From: DATFVA01 sp963743325
GTDB taxonomy: Bacteria > Bacteroidota > Ignavibacteria > Ignavibacteriales > Ignavibacteriaceae
Length of the DNA stretch: 64,000 bases
Direction: 5' to 3'
Assembly: GCA_963743325.1 (NCBI GenBank)
Contig: CAVUOZ010000010.1
Coordinates: 744,001-808,000 of the forward strand
The notes under the pieces were generated by a model, which saw nothing but the letters and a program-made list of their open reading frames with translations, was not told the DNA's origin and made no database searches. How positions within the stretch are numbered: position 1 is the first letter of the stretch; every line of letters begins with the position of its first letter. Positions 8,680 through 19,039 of this stretch are shown one piece after another. A program made the position numbers and the translations under genes.

Positions 8680-10047
8680 TTATTCCATTCCGGAGTTATT
8701 ACTTCCTCCAAAATCAAATGGATAAACGAAATAAACGCGTGGTTCAATTCTTTTCTGCGGAATATAATCGATTATCTTTTTATCATCATCATATGAAGGA
8801 GTGAATGTCCAGTCATAAACAAGTGCAACAACCAGGAATTCTACCGGTTTGTAACCGACTTCAAAAAACATGTACGATTTATCATCTAGTTTAAAAATTG
8901 CGGTCTCATTCCCGATATTTGTTTTATCATATCCGGCTCTTAAAAGAAAAGGCATATCTTCCGGCGCGATTTCGGAATATAAATGAAGCATCCCGCTTTC
9001 AGGCGTTTTATCCAGTCTCTGATAGCTTCCGTCTATATCAAAAATTCCGAGCACGTTTACACCAAGCTCACCAAAGATTCCGTTATCAGCATTTTCATTG
9101 AGTTCGAGCATTTGAATTTTACTGTGCACTGTACCCGATACTCCAATCTGGAAACGCTCAATCTCATATAAAGGATCAAAATATGAGGGCAGATAATGTT
9201 TCTGATTAAATCTTCTTTCAAGCTTGGCATGAGCACTGACAAATCCGAACGGATTAAGCTCACCCGATATACCGGTGGCAATTCCACTCCCATAATCTAT
9301 TATCCTGGCATAATCCGCATATACAGCAAGGTTAAACATCCCGGATGAAAGCAAAGGCAGTCCGATATCAGCCCCCACGATATTTACAGAGCCTTTATCG
9401 TCCGTTGCCGTAAAATTATGAGTATCATTATTGTATTCTCCGGAAACTATTCCTGCTTTCTGATTATAATCCCCGGCATAAGACAGACCAAATTCGAAAC
9501 CGCCAATAACCGGTATTTCAGCCATTGAAGTAAACTGCAGCGGACGCACATAACCTCTGAATCCCAGCACACCTGCCTCTGCAAAAGAGCTGTATATAGA
9601 TTCAAAACCAAAGTGTCCGAAATCGATGTCAAGCAGAAGTCCTGTTTTCCTGGCATCAATAGAAGGACTATTATTATAAGCATACATAATACTGCCGTGC
9701 CCGAGGGTATAATAATCGAGAGCTCCGAATTTTGCATACACGGGATCATTCTTAAAACCATACCTCACATAACGGATAACACCGAGATAATCTGAGAAGG
9801 TATTGAAGTTTTCTTTCCGGAGATTTCCATTCTGATCAATATCTAGCATAAGGTCGAGTCCGACGCCAATATTTTCGAATGAAATTTCAGGAGTAAAATG
9901 AAAAGTGCAATAAAGCTCGCCATCAATCCAATTGAGTCCAAGACCTCCGGTAAGCCTTCCATGCTGAGGCAAGGGATGTTCATTAAACTGTGCTTTTGCA
10001 ATAAATGATATGAGAATGATAAACAGGATAGTAAACGATTTTTTCAT
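8680..10047 (-). CDS. Predicted outer-membrane beta-barrel protein
   Basis: A 455-residue protein with a clear signal peptide (MKKSFTILFIILISFIAKA, cleavage before QFNEH). The mature part is built of alternating hydrophobic and polar strands with glycine- and aromatic-rich turns, typical of a beta-barrel. I do not recognise a named family. It lies 97 bases downstream of the PorU-like gene on the same strand but has its own candidate promoter (10082-10111). A role in the type IX secretion or surface-polysaccharide system encoded upstream is possible but rests on position alone. Confidence 0.7.
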   Translation of the reverse strand: MKKSFTILFIILISFIAKAQFNEHPLPQHGRLTGGLGLNWIDGELYCTFHFTPEISFENIGVGLDLMLDIDQNGNLRKENFNTFSDYLGVIRYVRYGFKNDPVYAKFGALDYYTLGHGSIMYAYNNSPSIDARKTGLLLDIDFGHFGFESIYSSFAEAGVLGFRGYVRPLQFTSMAEIPVIGGFEFGLSYAGDYNQKAGIVSGEYNNDTHNFTATDDKGSVNIVGADIGLPLLSSGMFNLAVYADYARIIDYGSGIATGISGELNPFGFVSAHAKLERRFNQKHYLPSYFDPLYEIERFQIGVSGTVHSKIQMLELNENADNGIFGELGVNVLGIFDIDGSYQRLDKTPESGMLHLYSEIAPEDMPFLLRAGYDKTNIGNETAIFKLDDKSYMFFEVGYKPVEFLVVALVYDWTFTPSYDDDKKIIDYIPQKRIEPRVYFVYPFDFGGSNNSGME

Positions 10048-10081
10048 TACATCCTCGAATTAACTTATAGATAAACAGGGA

Positions 10082-10111
10082 CAAATATAATTAATTCATT
10101 TGCTTTTGAAA
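10082..10111 (-). promoter_or_regulatory. Candidate promoter of the outer-membrane protein gene
   Basis: On the minus strand TATATTTG (10089-10082) is a perfect TAnnTTTG element, preceded after 18 bases by TTTC (10111-10108), a one-base deviation from TTTG. The predicted start near 10075 leaves a leader of about 28 bases. Confidence 0.5.
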
Positions 10112-10144
10112 GCGAGGCTCATCCCCTATAAAGATGATTTTATC

Positions 10145-13100
10145 CTAACGGACTATAGCCAGTTTTTGAGTTACAGATTCTGTTTTATCATCCTTTTTGA
10201 TATACATCTTATAGAAGTAAACGCCGTTGGCAAGTCTGTCGCCATCTTCATCCTTACCATCCCAATAAATCCTGTTGAAGTCAGTATTCAATTCAGAGGG
10301 ATTTTTCTGAATTACTTTAACCAGTCTACCAGCAACTGTATAAATATTTATCTTAAGTTCATCAGGTACCTGAGTCAGCTTAAACGTAAAATAAGTTTCC
10401 CCGGAGAAAGGATTAGGATAATTGTAAACATAGAGAAGCCGTGTATCGGAAAGTACAGTAAAGATACGTGTTACGCCGGCTGAATCATTAAAATTCCCGG
10501 AAGCATTTTTTGCCAGAATATTTATGGAATAATCACCATCCGGAAGATGTGGTCTGTACTCTGCAACCATTTTAGGATTAGCCGCATTGAACTGGTATGT
10601 AAGGTTTTCATTATCAGAATAGTAGAGTGTTTTATCATTAATTTGTATTGTCAAAGCCGTTGTATCAGTTATCGGGAGGTATGAAGGATCATTCAACTCA
10701 ATCTTTATAACAGGATCAGACGAAACAAAATCACCGTCAAAAATCTGGTTACCATCGAAGGTCAGGTTAACGGTTGGTTTTGATGAATCCCCTTTCACAT
10801 AAAACGGGATAGTAAAAACATTATTGTCTTTGTAGAGTTCAGAAATTTTATTGTCGGGATCTATTTTAATATAGAACTGATTTGTACCCGAAAGTCCCAG
10901 CGTATTATAAGTAACCGCAAAGCTTTTCTTACCCGATGCATCAAGCCGATTTACAAAATCATCCTGGACAGTCTCACGCGAATTATCGGATTTTACGACC
11001 TCAACAGTTACGGTAAAGGAATCAGCGGGAAAATCACCGACGTTATAAACATCAAAATGCAGAGTTGTGTTGTCACCGACATTAAGAGAGTCCTTATCTA
11101 CCGAAGCAGCCTGATAGTTGGTACCGAGCTCTGAAAGGGCTTTATAATTAACAGCGATTGATGAAATTGAAGGAACCTGAGAGGCATCATTAGTTTGCAT
11201 ACCGACCAGTAATTTTATGTCGGGATAAGTTAAAGCACTTATATTACTTATATCAGCTACGCCGTTCTCTACAGTAAGGAATCCAAGAGTATCCTGTGCC
11301 GCGTTGGTTTTTATTCCTATTGGACGAATATTTGTTTCTGCTGAGGCAGGCACACTCTGGTCTATAATTACAGACTCCCATTTAGCAGCCGGACCAATCT
11401 TTGACGTGGTAAGAGTTCCGCTTGTAAACAACTTTTGAATAAGTGTATCGACCTCAACTCTTCCTTCGAAGGGTTTACTGTAAGCTTCAGGCATTGAACC
11501 TGGAACCGCCCCACGTTTTCCAATAAACGCCCAGGAACTTCTGAAAACAAGGCTGTCTATATAAATACTGCCAAATTCGTGCAGCTTTTGTTTAAGCGTA
11601 TTATCTACTCTCCCTTCATCTGAAATCGCAACAAGCAGGATAACGTCTGTACCCAGGCTATCGAGAAATGCTGCATAGGCTGTCCTATCCTCAGGATTAT
11701 TAAAAACATCAAATAAACGATATTCCAGAAACTCATAAGTACTATCTTTAAAGACGCAGATGTGATGTCCAATTACATTTCCAATTGGGACAAAGTTTTC
11801 TCCATTCTTCTCAATAACAGCCGTTTTACCATCATTAAATCCTGCAGAAATAACTCTGAAATCTGTTCGATTTGTATCCAGAGTGATAATATTATTTTTG
11901 TTAATTAAATGCATAAAAACGGGAGTGGAAAAACTCTCACTATCTCCCAAATAGTAATTATAAATAATCCCCGTAAATCCTGATTTATCAAATCCCGTGA
12001 AGCTATCTCCATTTATTTTTCCCCGAAACCAGATCCTTTTATTTAAGTAATCAATAGGAAAATTAAAATATGTCCTGACTGAATCCATTTTTGAATAAAA
12101 GAACGTTGAATTTGCATATTCATTATTTTCTGCGATCTCAATCACCAGAGAATCACTTGATGGTTTTACTGAAGGATTAATGATAAGCAAAGAATTATTA
12201 AGTCCATTTTCAATATCATATGACAATAAGGTTCTGATTCTCGAACTGGCTACATAAAATTGCAATGTGAATAAATTATCTGCTTCGGTAATTTCATCTA
12301 TTTTGTTATTTGCATCCAAAGAAATTGTTACAGAATGTTCACCGGGTTTATTTGAAACAGGGAATGAGATTTTCAGGGAATCTTCATATCGGGGAAGTGT
12401 TTTATAAACCGAATCAATTGCAATAATATTTCCAAGGTAATTATCCTGCAGAACAAGCAAAAATGAATCAGGAATCACTTTACCCCAGTTATAAAATTTA
12501 AACAAAATAGCCGCGCTATCCGTTAGATCCGAAATATTTTCAGTTAAAACTTTTGTCCCATTCCCATCAATTTCCAAATTTGGCTTTTGAGGTATAGGAA
12601 GACTTAAAATGGGATCGCCGATAAGTTCATTCGTCAAAGCAAATACCTTGTAAGTACCTGAGGAACCAAAATCCTGTAATAATTCAAGTTTAGCTAATTT
12701 ATGTGCTTCACTAATATTAAGCACACTATCCTGTAATATCTTTTTATAAAATATCCCTGGAAATGTTGTTGAAGTTGAACTAAATCCGAGAGAAGAATTT
12801 CCGATATAACTTATTGCCTGTCCGCTACTTGAGGTCAGAAAAAGCTCCGAAAATGAAACTATCTCCGGTTCTGCAAACTTTGCAGTTGAACATCCGAAAT
12901 CAGTTATCATAGGAAATCGGTTCCTGGAATTATGCAGCTGAGAAGGATCAGCAATACTATTATCCCAGGTTTGCGTGCCGCTATGTCCGAGGTATGAGAT
13001 GAACAGACTTCCCTGATCAATTGCATTCTGCACGTATTGATTTGAATATGGGCCAAAGTTTGTAATAGGATCCAATGTTTTATAAAAGTGATAATAATTT

Positions 13101-15460
13101 CCACCAATCGGAGCTGGTTCAATATAATTATCAATGACTGCCTGATTTGTTTCCCTCAATATGGTCAATTCGGTCTCATTACCCAGCCCGCCGCTGAAAA
13201 ATAAATAACTTTTATTCCATTCATTGTAAGGTTGACTTATGTACTGCTGATGTCTTTGAAGATAATTATCCAGTTCTGGGGGTGTATGAATTGGCAGCCG
13301 GCCTATATTCATTTGAGGAATGTAAGCGCCGGTAGTATCCCATGTAACGAACCAGTTATCGCTGACAGGCTCACCGAAAGAAGGTACAACATCTTTAATG
13401 AGCGGAGTCCCTGTATAGATATGTTTCCAATTATAATAATCATAATTGGCATCGCCGATAATAAATACATATTTCGGCAGAGGTTGCTGCCAGTAATTAA
13501 AAGTTGACTGAAAGAAATCTTTTATACTTTCCGGATTAAAATATCCGTAAGAAAATTCATCATAAATATCATTTATATCCACAAGTTTTGTAGTTACACT
13601 GTATTCCTGCTCTATAAACTGATCATATTCATCAGCCTTTTGTAAAAATTCAGTATTTGTCAGGGTTATATAATCAGCTTTATTATCCGAACTGCGCAAG
13701 TTGACAAAATGTTTAACTTTTCCAACCAATGGATGCTTTATAGAATTATCGGTAAATACAAAAAAAGTGTCTTCTGAAGAAATAGTATCTTTTATAACAA
13801 TAATATTATTTTGTAATGAGAAATCATTATATTTTTCATATTCAGTTCCTTCTTTCCAAATTGAATAATTACTTCCGGCAGCATTTATAAGTTTACAATT
13901 ATATGTATTTACAGACTGGAGATAATTAAAGCTAAAAATTAACGAGTCATTACTAATACTCAGATATCTGGGATATTCTATTTCATACCAATCCAGATAG
14001 ACTCCATTATGCACACTATTTGTAGCATAAGAATTAAGTAAAATATCATTATTGCCTTCGGCTAAGAGATTTGAATTTATTGATGTACTTAATAACTTCT
14101 GTTCATACCTGTTCAGTGAAACAGTATCATAACCTGTAGTCTGATTACTTAGGCTTAGTGAAAGTAAATGAGAATTGGCTGCGTCATCTGAAGCATAACT
14201 AATTACTTTTGCAAATAATTCAGCAGTCTGATCAGGATAAATATTATTAATATTTACAGTATTAACTCTGGTGCCCACTCCAAATGCAAACCAGCCCCAG
14301 AATTTATTCTCAAGCCAGAAAGGTAACTGTGCTTTTACCAAATCTGAAGTTGGGTTATCTATAAAAACATTCTTTTCATTGTGAGCGATGTCATTATAAT
14401 ATTTTAGTGTATCAGTAGAAACTACTGTCGATGAATTGTTCACCTCTGATACACGCAATCTTGGTTCGTCATTCCAGGTTATCCAGTAGGAAGATGAGTC
14501 AGTATATCTTCCATCGTAAACATTATACGGTTCACCTGGTAAACTTACGTCGCGGTAATTATTTCCCATATTCCTTCTGCCTACAAACTCTATGTAGTCA
14601 CCAGGATCAAAAGAATGATCATCCTCGCCATTAATAAAAACAGGTATTTTATGTCCTTTATTATATATGTTAAAAGTCAATGGATCTATCTCAGAAACAT
14701 TTGCACCTGTTTCTAACATATCATTATAGGATACTCTATATATCCCGTCCTGTGCAAGTTTTAATTTTACATAACTTTCACTATAGTCAATCCAGTTATC
14801 CGATGTGTCATTCTGAAGTATATGTGGATTAGTAACTGAAAATTTCCGGGCCTCCTGATAGTTTAACAGTACTGTTTTACTGAGTAAATGTTTATCTGTT
14901 GCACTAGTATTGCCTTGAAATTCAATATTTTTAGTTAAGGTTAATTCAACATGTACCTTATCTAGTTCCAGTAATTGAACTTTTGAATAGTCAAAGGAAT
15001 ATTGATCTATTTCCAAGTGTGCTGCGTAAATGTCATTTACCCATAAATATCCTTTTACCCTTATACCGGGTTTGTTTACTGATTTAGAAAATTTCGTTGG
15101 GAAAAAATTATAAAACAACACAGAGTCATTTACTACTTTTACCTCAGGATTGATCCCTGGTATTCCCTGAATAGAATTCTCTTTAATAATAGTACAATTA
15201 AGCGAAATTTTCGCATTAGGGGGTATTCCAATAAAAACTGATCTTCGGGGCAATGGTATTTCACCAGGTAATGATTCATCAAAATACCCTATTTGGATTA
15301 CAGATTTATTTTTTTGATCAGTCTTTAGAAGTGAAACCGGATTAAGTTCGAGATCAAAGATAATTTTATTACCCCGTTCGATGTAATTGGTTAAGACCGG
15401 CTGCGAATAACCTAATCCATAACAGGTCAAAAAAATAATACACAGAAAAATTCTTTTCAA
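10145..15460 (-). CDS. porU: PorU-like C25 (gingipain-family) type IX secretion peptidase with CARDB and sorting domains
   Basis: A 1771-residue exported protein (signal peptide about 1-19, before QPVLT). The peptidase C25 domain spans about 590-950, with the catalytic pair H826 (YLGHSGT) and C857 (DFGCSTA), spaced as in gingipains. CARDB-like domains lie at about 955-1070 and 1440-1560. The C-terminus from about 1680 is a type IX sorting/FlgD-like domain (YNYPNPF near the start, NGVYFYK near the end). PorU cleaves sorting signals of secreted cargo at the cell surface and attaches the cargo to anionic lipopolysaccharide. This protein is longer than typical PorU (about 1100-1300 residues) because of the extra domains between C25 and the sorting domain. 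It lies 34 bases downstream of a polysaccharide cluster. It could instead be a secreted C25 protease; the active site is intact in either case. Confidence 0.82.
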   Translation of the reverse strand: MKRIFLCIIFLTCYGLGYSQPVLTNYIERGNKIIFDLELNPVSLLKTDQKNKSVIQIGYFDESLPGEIPLPRRSVFIGIPPNAKISLNCTIIKENSIQGIPGINPEVKVVNDSVLFYNFFPTKFSKSVNKPGIRVKGYLWVNDIYAAHLEIDQYSFDYSKVQLLELDKVHVELTLTKNIEFQGNTSATDKHLLSKTVLLNYQEARKFSVTNPHILQNDTSDNWIDYSESYVKLKLAQDGIYRVSYNDMLETGANVSEIDPLTFNIYNKGHKIPVFINGEDDHSFDPGDYIEFVGRRNMGNNYRDVSLPGEPYNVYDGRYTDSSSYWITWNDEPRLRVSEVNNSSTVVSTDTLKYYNDIAHNEKNVFIDNPTSDLVKAQLPFWLENKFWGWFAFGVGTRVNTVNINNIYPDQTAELFAKVISYASDDAANSHLLSLSLSNQTTGYDTVSLNRYEQKLLSTSINSNLLAEGNNDILLNSYATNSVHNGVYLDWYEIEYPRYLSISNDSLIFSFNYLQSVNTYNCKLINAAGSNYSIWKEGTEYEKYNDFSLQNNIIVIKDTISSEDTFFVFTDNSIKHPLVGKVKHFVNLRSSDNKADYITLTNTEFLQKADEYDQFIEQEYSVTTKLVDINDIYDEFSYGYFNPESIKDFFQSTFNYWQQPLPKYVFIIGDANYDYYNWKHIYTGTPLIKDVVPSFGEPVSDNWFVTWDTTGAYIPQMNIGRLPIHTPPELDNYLQRHQQYISQPYNEWNKSYLFFSGGLGNETELTILRETNQAVIDNYIEPAPIGGNYYHFYKTLDPITNFGPYSNQYVQNAIDQGSLFISYLGHSGTQTWDNSIADPSQLHNSRNRFPMITDFGCSTAKFAEPEIVSFSELFLTSSSGQAISYIGNSSLGFSSTSTTFPGIFYKKILQDSVLNISEAHKLAKLELLQDFGSSGTYKVFALTNELIGDPILSLPIPQKPNLEIDGNGTKVLTENISDLTDSAAILFKFYNWGKVIPDSFLLVLQDNYLGNIIAIDSVYKTLPRYEDSLKISFPVSNKPGEHSVTISLDANNKIDEITEADNLFTLQFYVASSRIRTLLSYDIENGLNNSLLIINPSVKPSSDSLVIEIAENNEYANSTFFYSKMDSVRTYFNFPIDYLNKRIWFRGKINGDSFTGFDKSGFTGIIYNYYLGDSESFSTPVFMHLINKNNIITLDTNRTDFRVISAGFNDGKTAVIEKNGENFVPIGNVIGHHICVFKDSTYEFLEYRLFDVFNNPEDRTAYAAFLDSLGTDVILLVAISDEGRVDNTLKQKLHEFGSIYIDSLVFRSSWAFIGKRGAVPGSMPEAYSKPFEGRVEVDTLIQKLFTSGTLTTSKIGPAAKWESVIIDQSVPASAETNIRPIGIKTNAAQDTLGFLTVENGVADISNISALTYPDIKLLVGMQTNDASQVPSISSIAVNYKALSELGTNYQAASVDKDSLNVGDNTTLHFDVYNVGDFPADSFTVTVEVVKSDNSRETVQDDFVNRLDASGKKSFAVTYNTLGLSGTNQFYIKIDPDNKISELYKDNNVFTIPFYVKGDSSKPTVNLTFDGNQIFDGDFVSSDPVIKIELNDPSYLPITDTTALTIQINDKTLYYSDNENLTYQFNAANPKMVAEYRPHLPDGDYSINILAKNASGNFNDSAGVTRIFTVLSDTRLLYVYNYPNPFSGETYFTFKLTQVPDELKINIYTVAGRLVKVIQKNPSELNTDFNRIYWDGKDEDGDRLANGVYFYKMYIKKDDKTESVTQKLAIVR

Positions 15461-15494
15461 TATTCCCTCAATAAAATACCTGATTTAATAGTAT

Positions 15495-16400
15495 TTAATC
15501 CTGATTGCTCCTTAGTTCAATCTTTTTCCTGAGAAAATCTAATCCTCTGAAAGGATTTATTATACCGGAGAAAAAGATAAGTAAAATACCTTTGACAATT
15601 TTATCATTAACATAATTTAGGACACCCATTCTGTATATTCCTACCGATAACTTTATTATGCCAATTTTCAATTCTTTTAATTTTCTAAAGAAACTCAGCC
15701 GTGAGGATATATTGGTAACTTCTATTGATTCAGATAAATTAGTTATTATTTGCGGAAACATTTTAAACGTATGGCTCATTTCATGAAACCTTATCTTACA
15801 AAACAAGTCTTGAATATTAGCAAATTTACCAACAGATGCTGCCCGTAAAAATAAATCATAATCGGGATTGGGAAAAGACTTTTCAGAGTAACCTTTTAAC
15901 TTTTCGAAAAGTGAACTACGTACCATTATAGTAGAATGCACAATTACAAATTTCCTTCTTTTAAGACCATTCTTAATTTCTAGATCACTAACGGGCATTT
16001 TAACTTTAATGCTTCTACCATTATCATTATCTCCGATATATTCAGCAGAAGTTCCTACAATAGATATTTCCTTATTTCCCAGAAGTATTTCTAATTCCTT
16101 TTCAAAACGTAAAGGATGACTGATATCATCCGCATCCATGATAGCAGTATAAGGTGTATCAACAAGAGATAATCCAAAATTTAACGTCTTAATCAATCCT
16201 TGTCTTCCGGGGAAATAGACTTGTATTTTATCATACCTGATTGACTTAAGATAATCTGCGCTTCCATCTGCCGAACCATCATCTATGATGACCATCCTGA
16301 AGTTTTGTTCAGTTTGATTTAGTATAGAATTGACGGCGGAAGGCAGGAACCTGATCGCATTATAAACCGGCATTATGACCGTAACTAATTTTTCATCCAT
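15495..16400 (-). CDS. Family 2 glycosyltransferase
   Basis: A 301-residue GT-A fold enzyme from the ATG at 16400 (MDEKLVTVIMPVYNA); a start at 16418 adds six residues but overlaps the upstream gene more. Motifs: VIMPVYNA at the N-terminus, IDDGSADGS, and the metal-binding DADD (AIMDADDISHPLRF). It transfers a sugar from a nucleotide donor to a growing glycan on the cytoplasmic face. It overlaps the end of the WecG/TagA-family gene by 8 bases, which indicates coupling. Donor and acceptor are unknown. A basic, hydrophobic C-terminal stretch may tether it to the membrane. Confidence 0.88.
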   Translation of the reverse strand: MDEKLVTVIMPVYNAIRFLPSAVNSILNQTEQNFRMVIIDDGSADGSADYLKSIRYDKIQVYFPGRQGLIKTLNFGLSLVDTPYTAIMDADDISHPLRFEKELEILLGNKEISIVGTSAEYIGDNDNGRSIKVKMPVSDLEIKNGLKRRKFVIVHSTIMVRSSLFEKLKGYSEKSFPNPDYDLFLRAASVGKFANIQDLFCKIRFHEMSHTFKMFPQIITNLSESIEVTNISSRLSFFRKLKELKIGIIKLSVGIYRMGVLNYVNDKIVKGILLIFFSGIINPFRGLDFLRKKIELRSNQD

Positions 16401-17109
16401 TGTGTTCAACAAATTCAAATTGAATTTTACCAGAAAGTACTCTATAGAAAAATTTAGGAACGCCGAATAAGTATCTTTTCCATAATCTTTTGAAATCTGT
16501 TATTACTTTAAATAACCATTCCAATTTAAAACTTCGAAATATTAAAGGAGCTCTTTTTTTTGTTCCGGCAAGGAAATTAAACCACCCCCCCACAGAAAGA
16601 ATCAGAGAAACATTTAACTTTTCTGCATTATCAATAATCCATGGTTCCTGTCTTCCGACACCCAGACCAACAAAAAGTATATCAGGTTTTGATGCATTAA
16701 CTTTATTTATAACACTTTCAGTATTAAAATTATAACCAGAATGGAGTCCTGCTATAATTAAATCAGGATACTTATGTTCAACCTTAATTTGAAGGTTATT
16801 AAGTACTGTCATTTTGTCCCCAAAAAAGAAAACCCTTAGCTTAAACCTATTAGCCTTCATAAGGATTTCATCCTGCAAATCAGTGCTCACTATCCTTCGG
16901 GAAATTTTATAATCCATTATTTTTAATATAACGTTCACCGCAATAGAATCAGGGTATAATATCATATTTTGAGGGACTTTTAATTTATTATCGTACAAAA
17001 AATTGATTACGTTGAAATCAGCGTAGAGAATGCTGATTTTTCCCCCATCAGTTATTTTACCATTAAAGTAATCAACCCGATCATTTAGTTTTATAAGGTA
17101 TAATTTCAA
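16393..17109 (-). CDS. WecG/TagA/CpsF-family (GT26) glycosyltransferase
   Basis: A 238-residue protein with GT26 hallmarks: the LFVGLGVGRQEPW segment, the SVGGWFNFLAGTKKRAP segment and an EWLFKVITDFKRLWKRY tail. The family adds ManNAc-type, ManNAcA or glucosyl residues to an undecaprenyl-linked sugar, early in wall teichoic acid, enterobacterial common antigen or capsule synthesis. Here it probably makes the second sugar transfer of the polysaccharide unit. The actual sugar cannot be deduced. It lies 16 bases after the preceding GT2 gene on the minus strand. Confidence 0.88.
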   Translation of the reverse strand: MKLYLIKLNDRVDYFNGKITDGGKISILYADFNVINFLYDNKLKVPQNMILYPDSIAVNVILKIMDYKISRRIVSTDLQDEILMKANRFKLRVFFFGDKMTVLNNLQIKVEHKYPDLIIAGLHSGYNFNTESVINKVNASKPDILFVGLGVGRQEPWIIDNAEKLNVSLILSVGGWFNFLAGTKKRAPLIFRSFKLEWLFKVITDFKRLWKRYLFGVPKFFYRVLSGKIQFEFVEHNG

Positions 17110-17125
17110 GGAGATGTATTAATTA

Positions 17126-18085
17126 TTAATAATATTGCTTTAACAATTTTCGAGCTTTACTGGATTCTTTTGAAAAATAATTCAATAAATAAAGGAATCT
17201 ATATTTTAAGACTAAAGATTTGTAGAATAATAAAAAATCATCCGTTAAATAACATAGAAAATATGCTATTAATATTCTGGGTTTGAATATTAAACCTATC
17301 CCCAATTGCAAAAAGTAAAATTTTGCCTGTTCTTTATCCCCATAAAAGAATTCCCTCCAACCATTTAATATAGCTATCTCATTTTTATCTTTGATTCCAA
17401 ATTTTCTAATTCCGTCGTCAATATATAGATTTTTTTGAATTCCATAAATTTGTGAATTAGTCTGTTTAATATCTGCCCTTGAAAATGAATTTAATCTCAG
17501 ATTAATTAATGTAAGAAACTTAGGGACGACAATAAGTTCTGAGTATACTATCATTTTCAACCACAGGTCATAATCCTCAGCCTTATTTAAATCTGTAGAA
17601 TAACCATCCGTGTGCTGAAAAATATGTTTTCGATTTATTAAAGCAAGATTATTTATAGAATGTAAAACGAAATGTTTTTTAATTAAATATTCATCTACGG
17701 GATTTTTTATGAAGAATAAAACTTTATTTTTATCAAAATAAAAGCAATCGGACCAGACAATTCTGTCAATCTTATCTGAGATATATTCTGAATATATTTT
17801 TAATTTGTCCGGATACATAATATCATCAGCATCCGCCAATACAAGCCAATCATATTTAGCTAATTTTAATCCAAAATTTAAAGCATAACTTCTACCCTGA
17901 TGTTCTATATAATGATACGTTATTCTGTGATCATTAAAATTCTCTACTACTTTATATGTATCGTCTTTTGAACCATCATCAATTATTAGTAATTCGAAAT
18001 TAGTAAATGATTGGGATAATATTGAATTAATGGAATATTTTAGGAATTTGCAATCATTATACGTAGTAAGTAACACAGTTAACAT
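17126..18085 (-). CDS. Family 2 glycosyltransferase
   Basis: A 319-residue GT2 enzyme. It begins MLTVLLTTYNDCKFL and has IDDGSKDDT and the DADD metal site (LVLADADDIMYP, about residues 83-94), followed by an EDYDLWLKM segment common to the family. The C-terminal third is basic and aromatic, with long AT-rich runs (many Lys, Asn, Phe, Tyr), as in other genes of this cluster, whose base composition is visibly lower in GC than the flanking genes. Donor sugar and linkage are unknown. Confidence 0.86.
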   Translation of the reverse strand: MLTVLLTTYNDCKFLKYSINSILSQSFTNFELLIIDDGSKDDTYKVVENFNDHRITYHYIEHQGRSYALNFGLKLAKYDWLVLADADDIMYPDKLKIYSEYISDKIDRIVWSDCFYFDKNKVLFFIKNPVDEYLIKKHFVLHSINNLALINRKHIFQHTDGYSTDLNKAEDYDLWLKMIVYSELIVVPKFLTLINLRLNSFSRADIKQTNSQIYGIQKNLYIDDGIRKFGIKDKNEIAILNGWREFFYGDKEQAKFYFLQLGIGLIFKPRILIAYFLCYLTDDFLLFYKSLVLKYRFLYLLNYFSKESSKARKLLKQYY

Positions 18086-18142
18086 GCTGAGTAATAGAAT
18101 TTGTTGTTGGGAAAAAACTTAAAAGTAAAATCTTTTTTCAAT

Positions 18143-19039
18143 TTATGTAATGATAATTTGTCTTGCGTATGATAAATATGTGACATCCAATTTAAAAATA
18201 AATCTCATGATTGCACCTAGCAAGTGAATTGTTTTAATGACAAGGAAGATCGGTTTACTTTTCGTGAACTTAAAAAATAATAATTGGCCGAGCCATAAAT
18301 AATTAAAATATGCTCGAATATTTTCAAATGATGTTCCTGAATAATGTAAAATTTTTACTTCCGGTAAAACCATGCTTTTTAGTCCATAATTCTTTGCCCG
18401 CCAAGCGAGTTCAGTTTCTTCATAGTTTAAGAAAAATTCAGTATTAAAAAGTCCAATTTTTCTAAGCGCCTGTTTTCTAATAAACATATTGCACCCAATG
18501 ATGAACTCTACTATCGTAGGTAGTCTAAATTCAATATGTTCATTTAAATAATTTTCACCAAATACTTTTAAGAACAATCCTTTTAGACCAATTTGCTCAG
18601 TAATGGCATCAAATATAGTGGGAAAACTTCCAGCAGATTTAACTGGCTTATTATTCTTGTTATACAGTTGAGCGCCTAAACACCAAACAGAATCATTCTC
18701 ATTTTCTTCCATAAATTCATAGAAATGAACTAATCCATTATTTAACAAAATAATATCGGGATTAACTATAAATAAGTACTTCCCTCCCGCTATTTTAATT
18801 CCTTGATTGCAAGCTCCGGCAAATCCTATATTTTCTTTGTTCTGAATTATTCTAGTACTTAAATGCAAACTTTTAACAATGTTGATCGTATTATCATATG
18901 AGTTATTATCAATAAGAATATATTCAATTGAGAGGTTATCCGAGTATCTTTCAATAGAATTTAGACAGTCTTTAATGAAATCTTGAGAATTATAGGTTAC
19001 AACGATTACACTTATATTAATATTTTCACTCTTAATCAT
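18143..19039 (-). CDS. Family 2 glycosyltransferase, rhamnosyltransferase-like
   Basis: A 298-residue GT2 protein with ISVIVVTYNSQDFI, IDNNSYDNT, NIGFAGACNQGI and VNPDIIL, the pattern of the WbbL/rhamnosyltransferase branch, which uses an NPD in place of DXD. The C-terminal part has YFNYLWLGQ and two hydrophobic stretches. It overlaps the upstream GT4 gene by 8 bases (start at 19039, GT4 stop at 19032), so translation is probably coupled. The rhamnose donor is suggested by the subgroup and not proven; no rhamnose synthesis genes are in the window. Confidence 0.85.
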   Translation of the reverse strand: MIKSENINISVIVVTYNSQDFIKDCLNSIERYSDNLSIEYILIDNNSYDNTINIVKSLHLSTRIIQNKENIGFAGACNQGIKIAGGKYLFIVNPDIILLNNGLVHFYEFMEENENDSVWCLGAQLYNKNNKPVKSAGSFPTIFDAITEQIGLKGLFLKVFGENYLNEHIEFRLPTIVEFIIGCNMFIRKQALRKIGLFNTEFFLNYEETELAWRAKNYGLKSMVLPEVKILHYSGTSFENIRAYFNYLWLGQLLFFKFTKSKPIFLVIKTIHLLGAIMRFIFKLDVTYLSYARQIIIT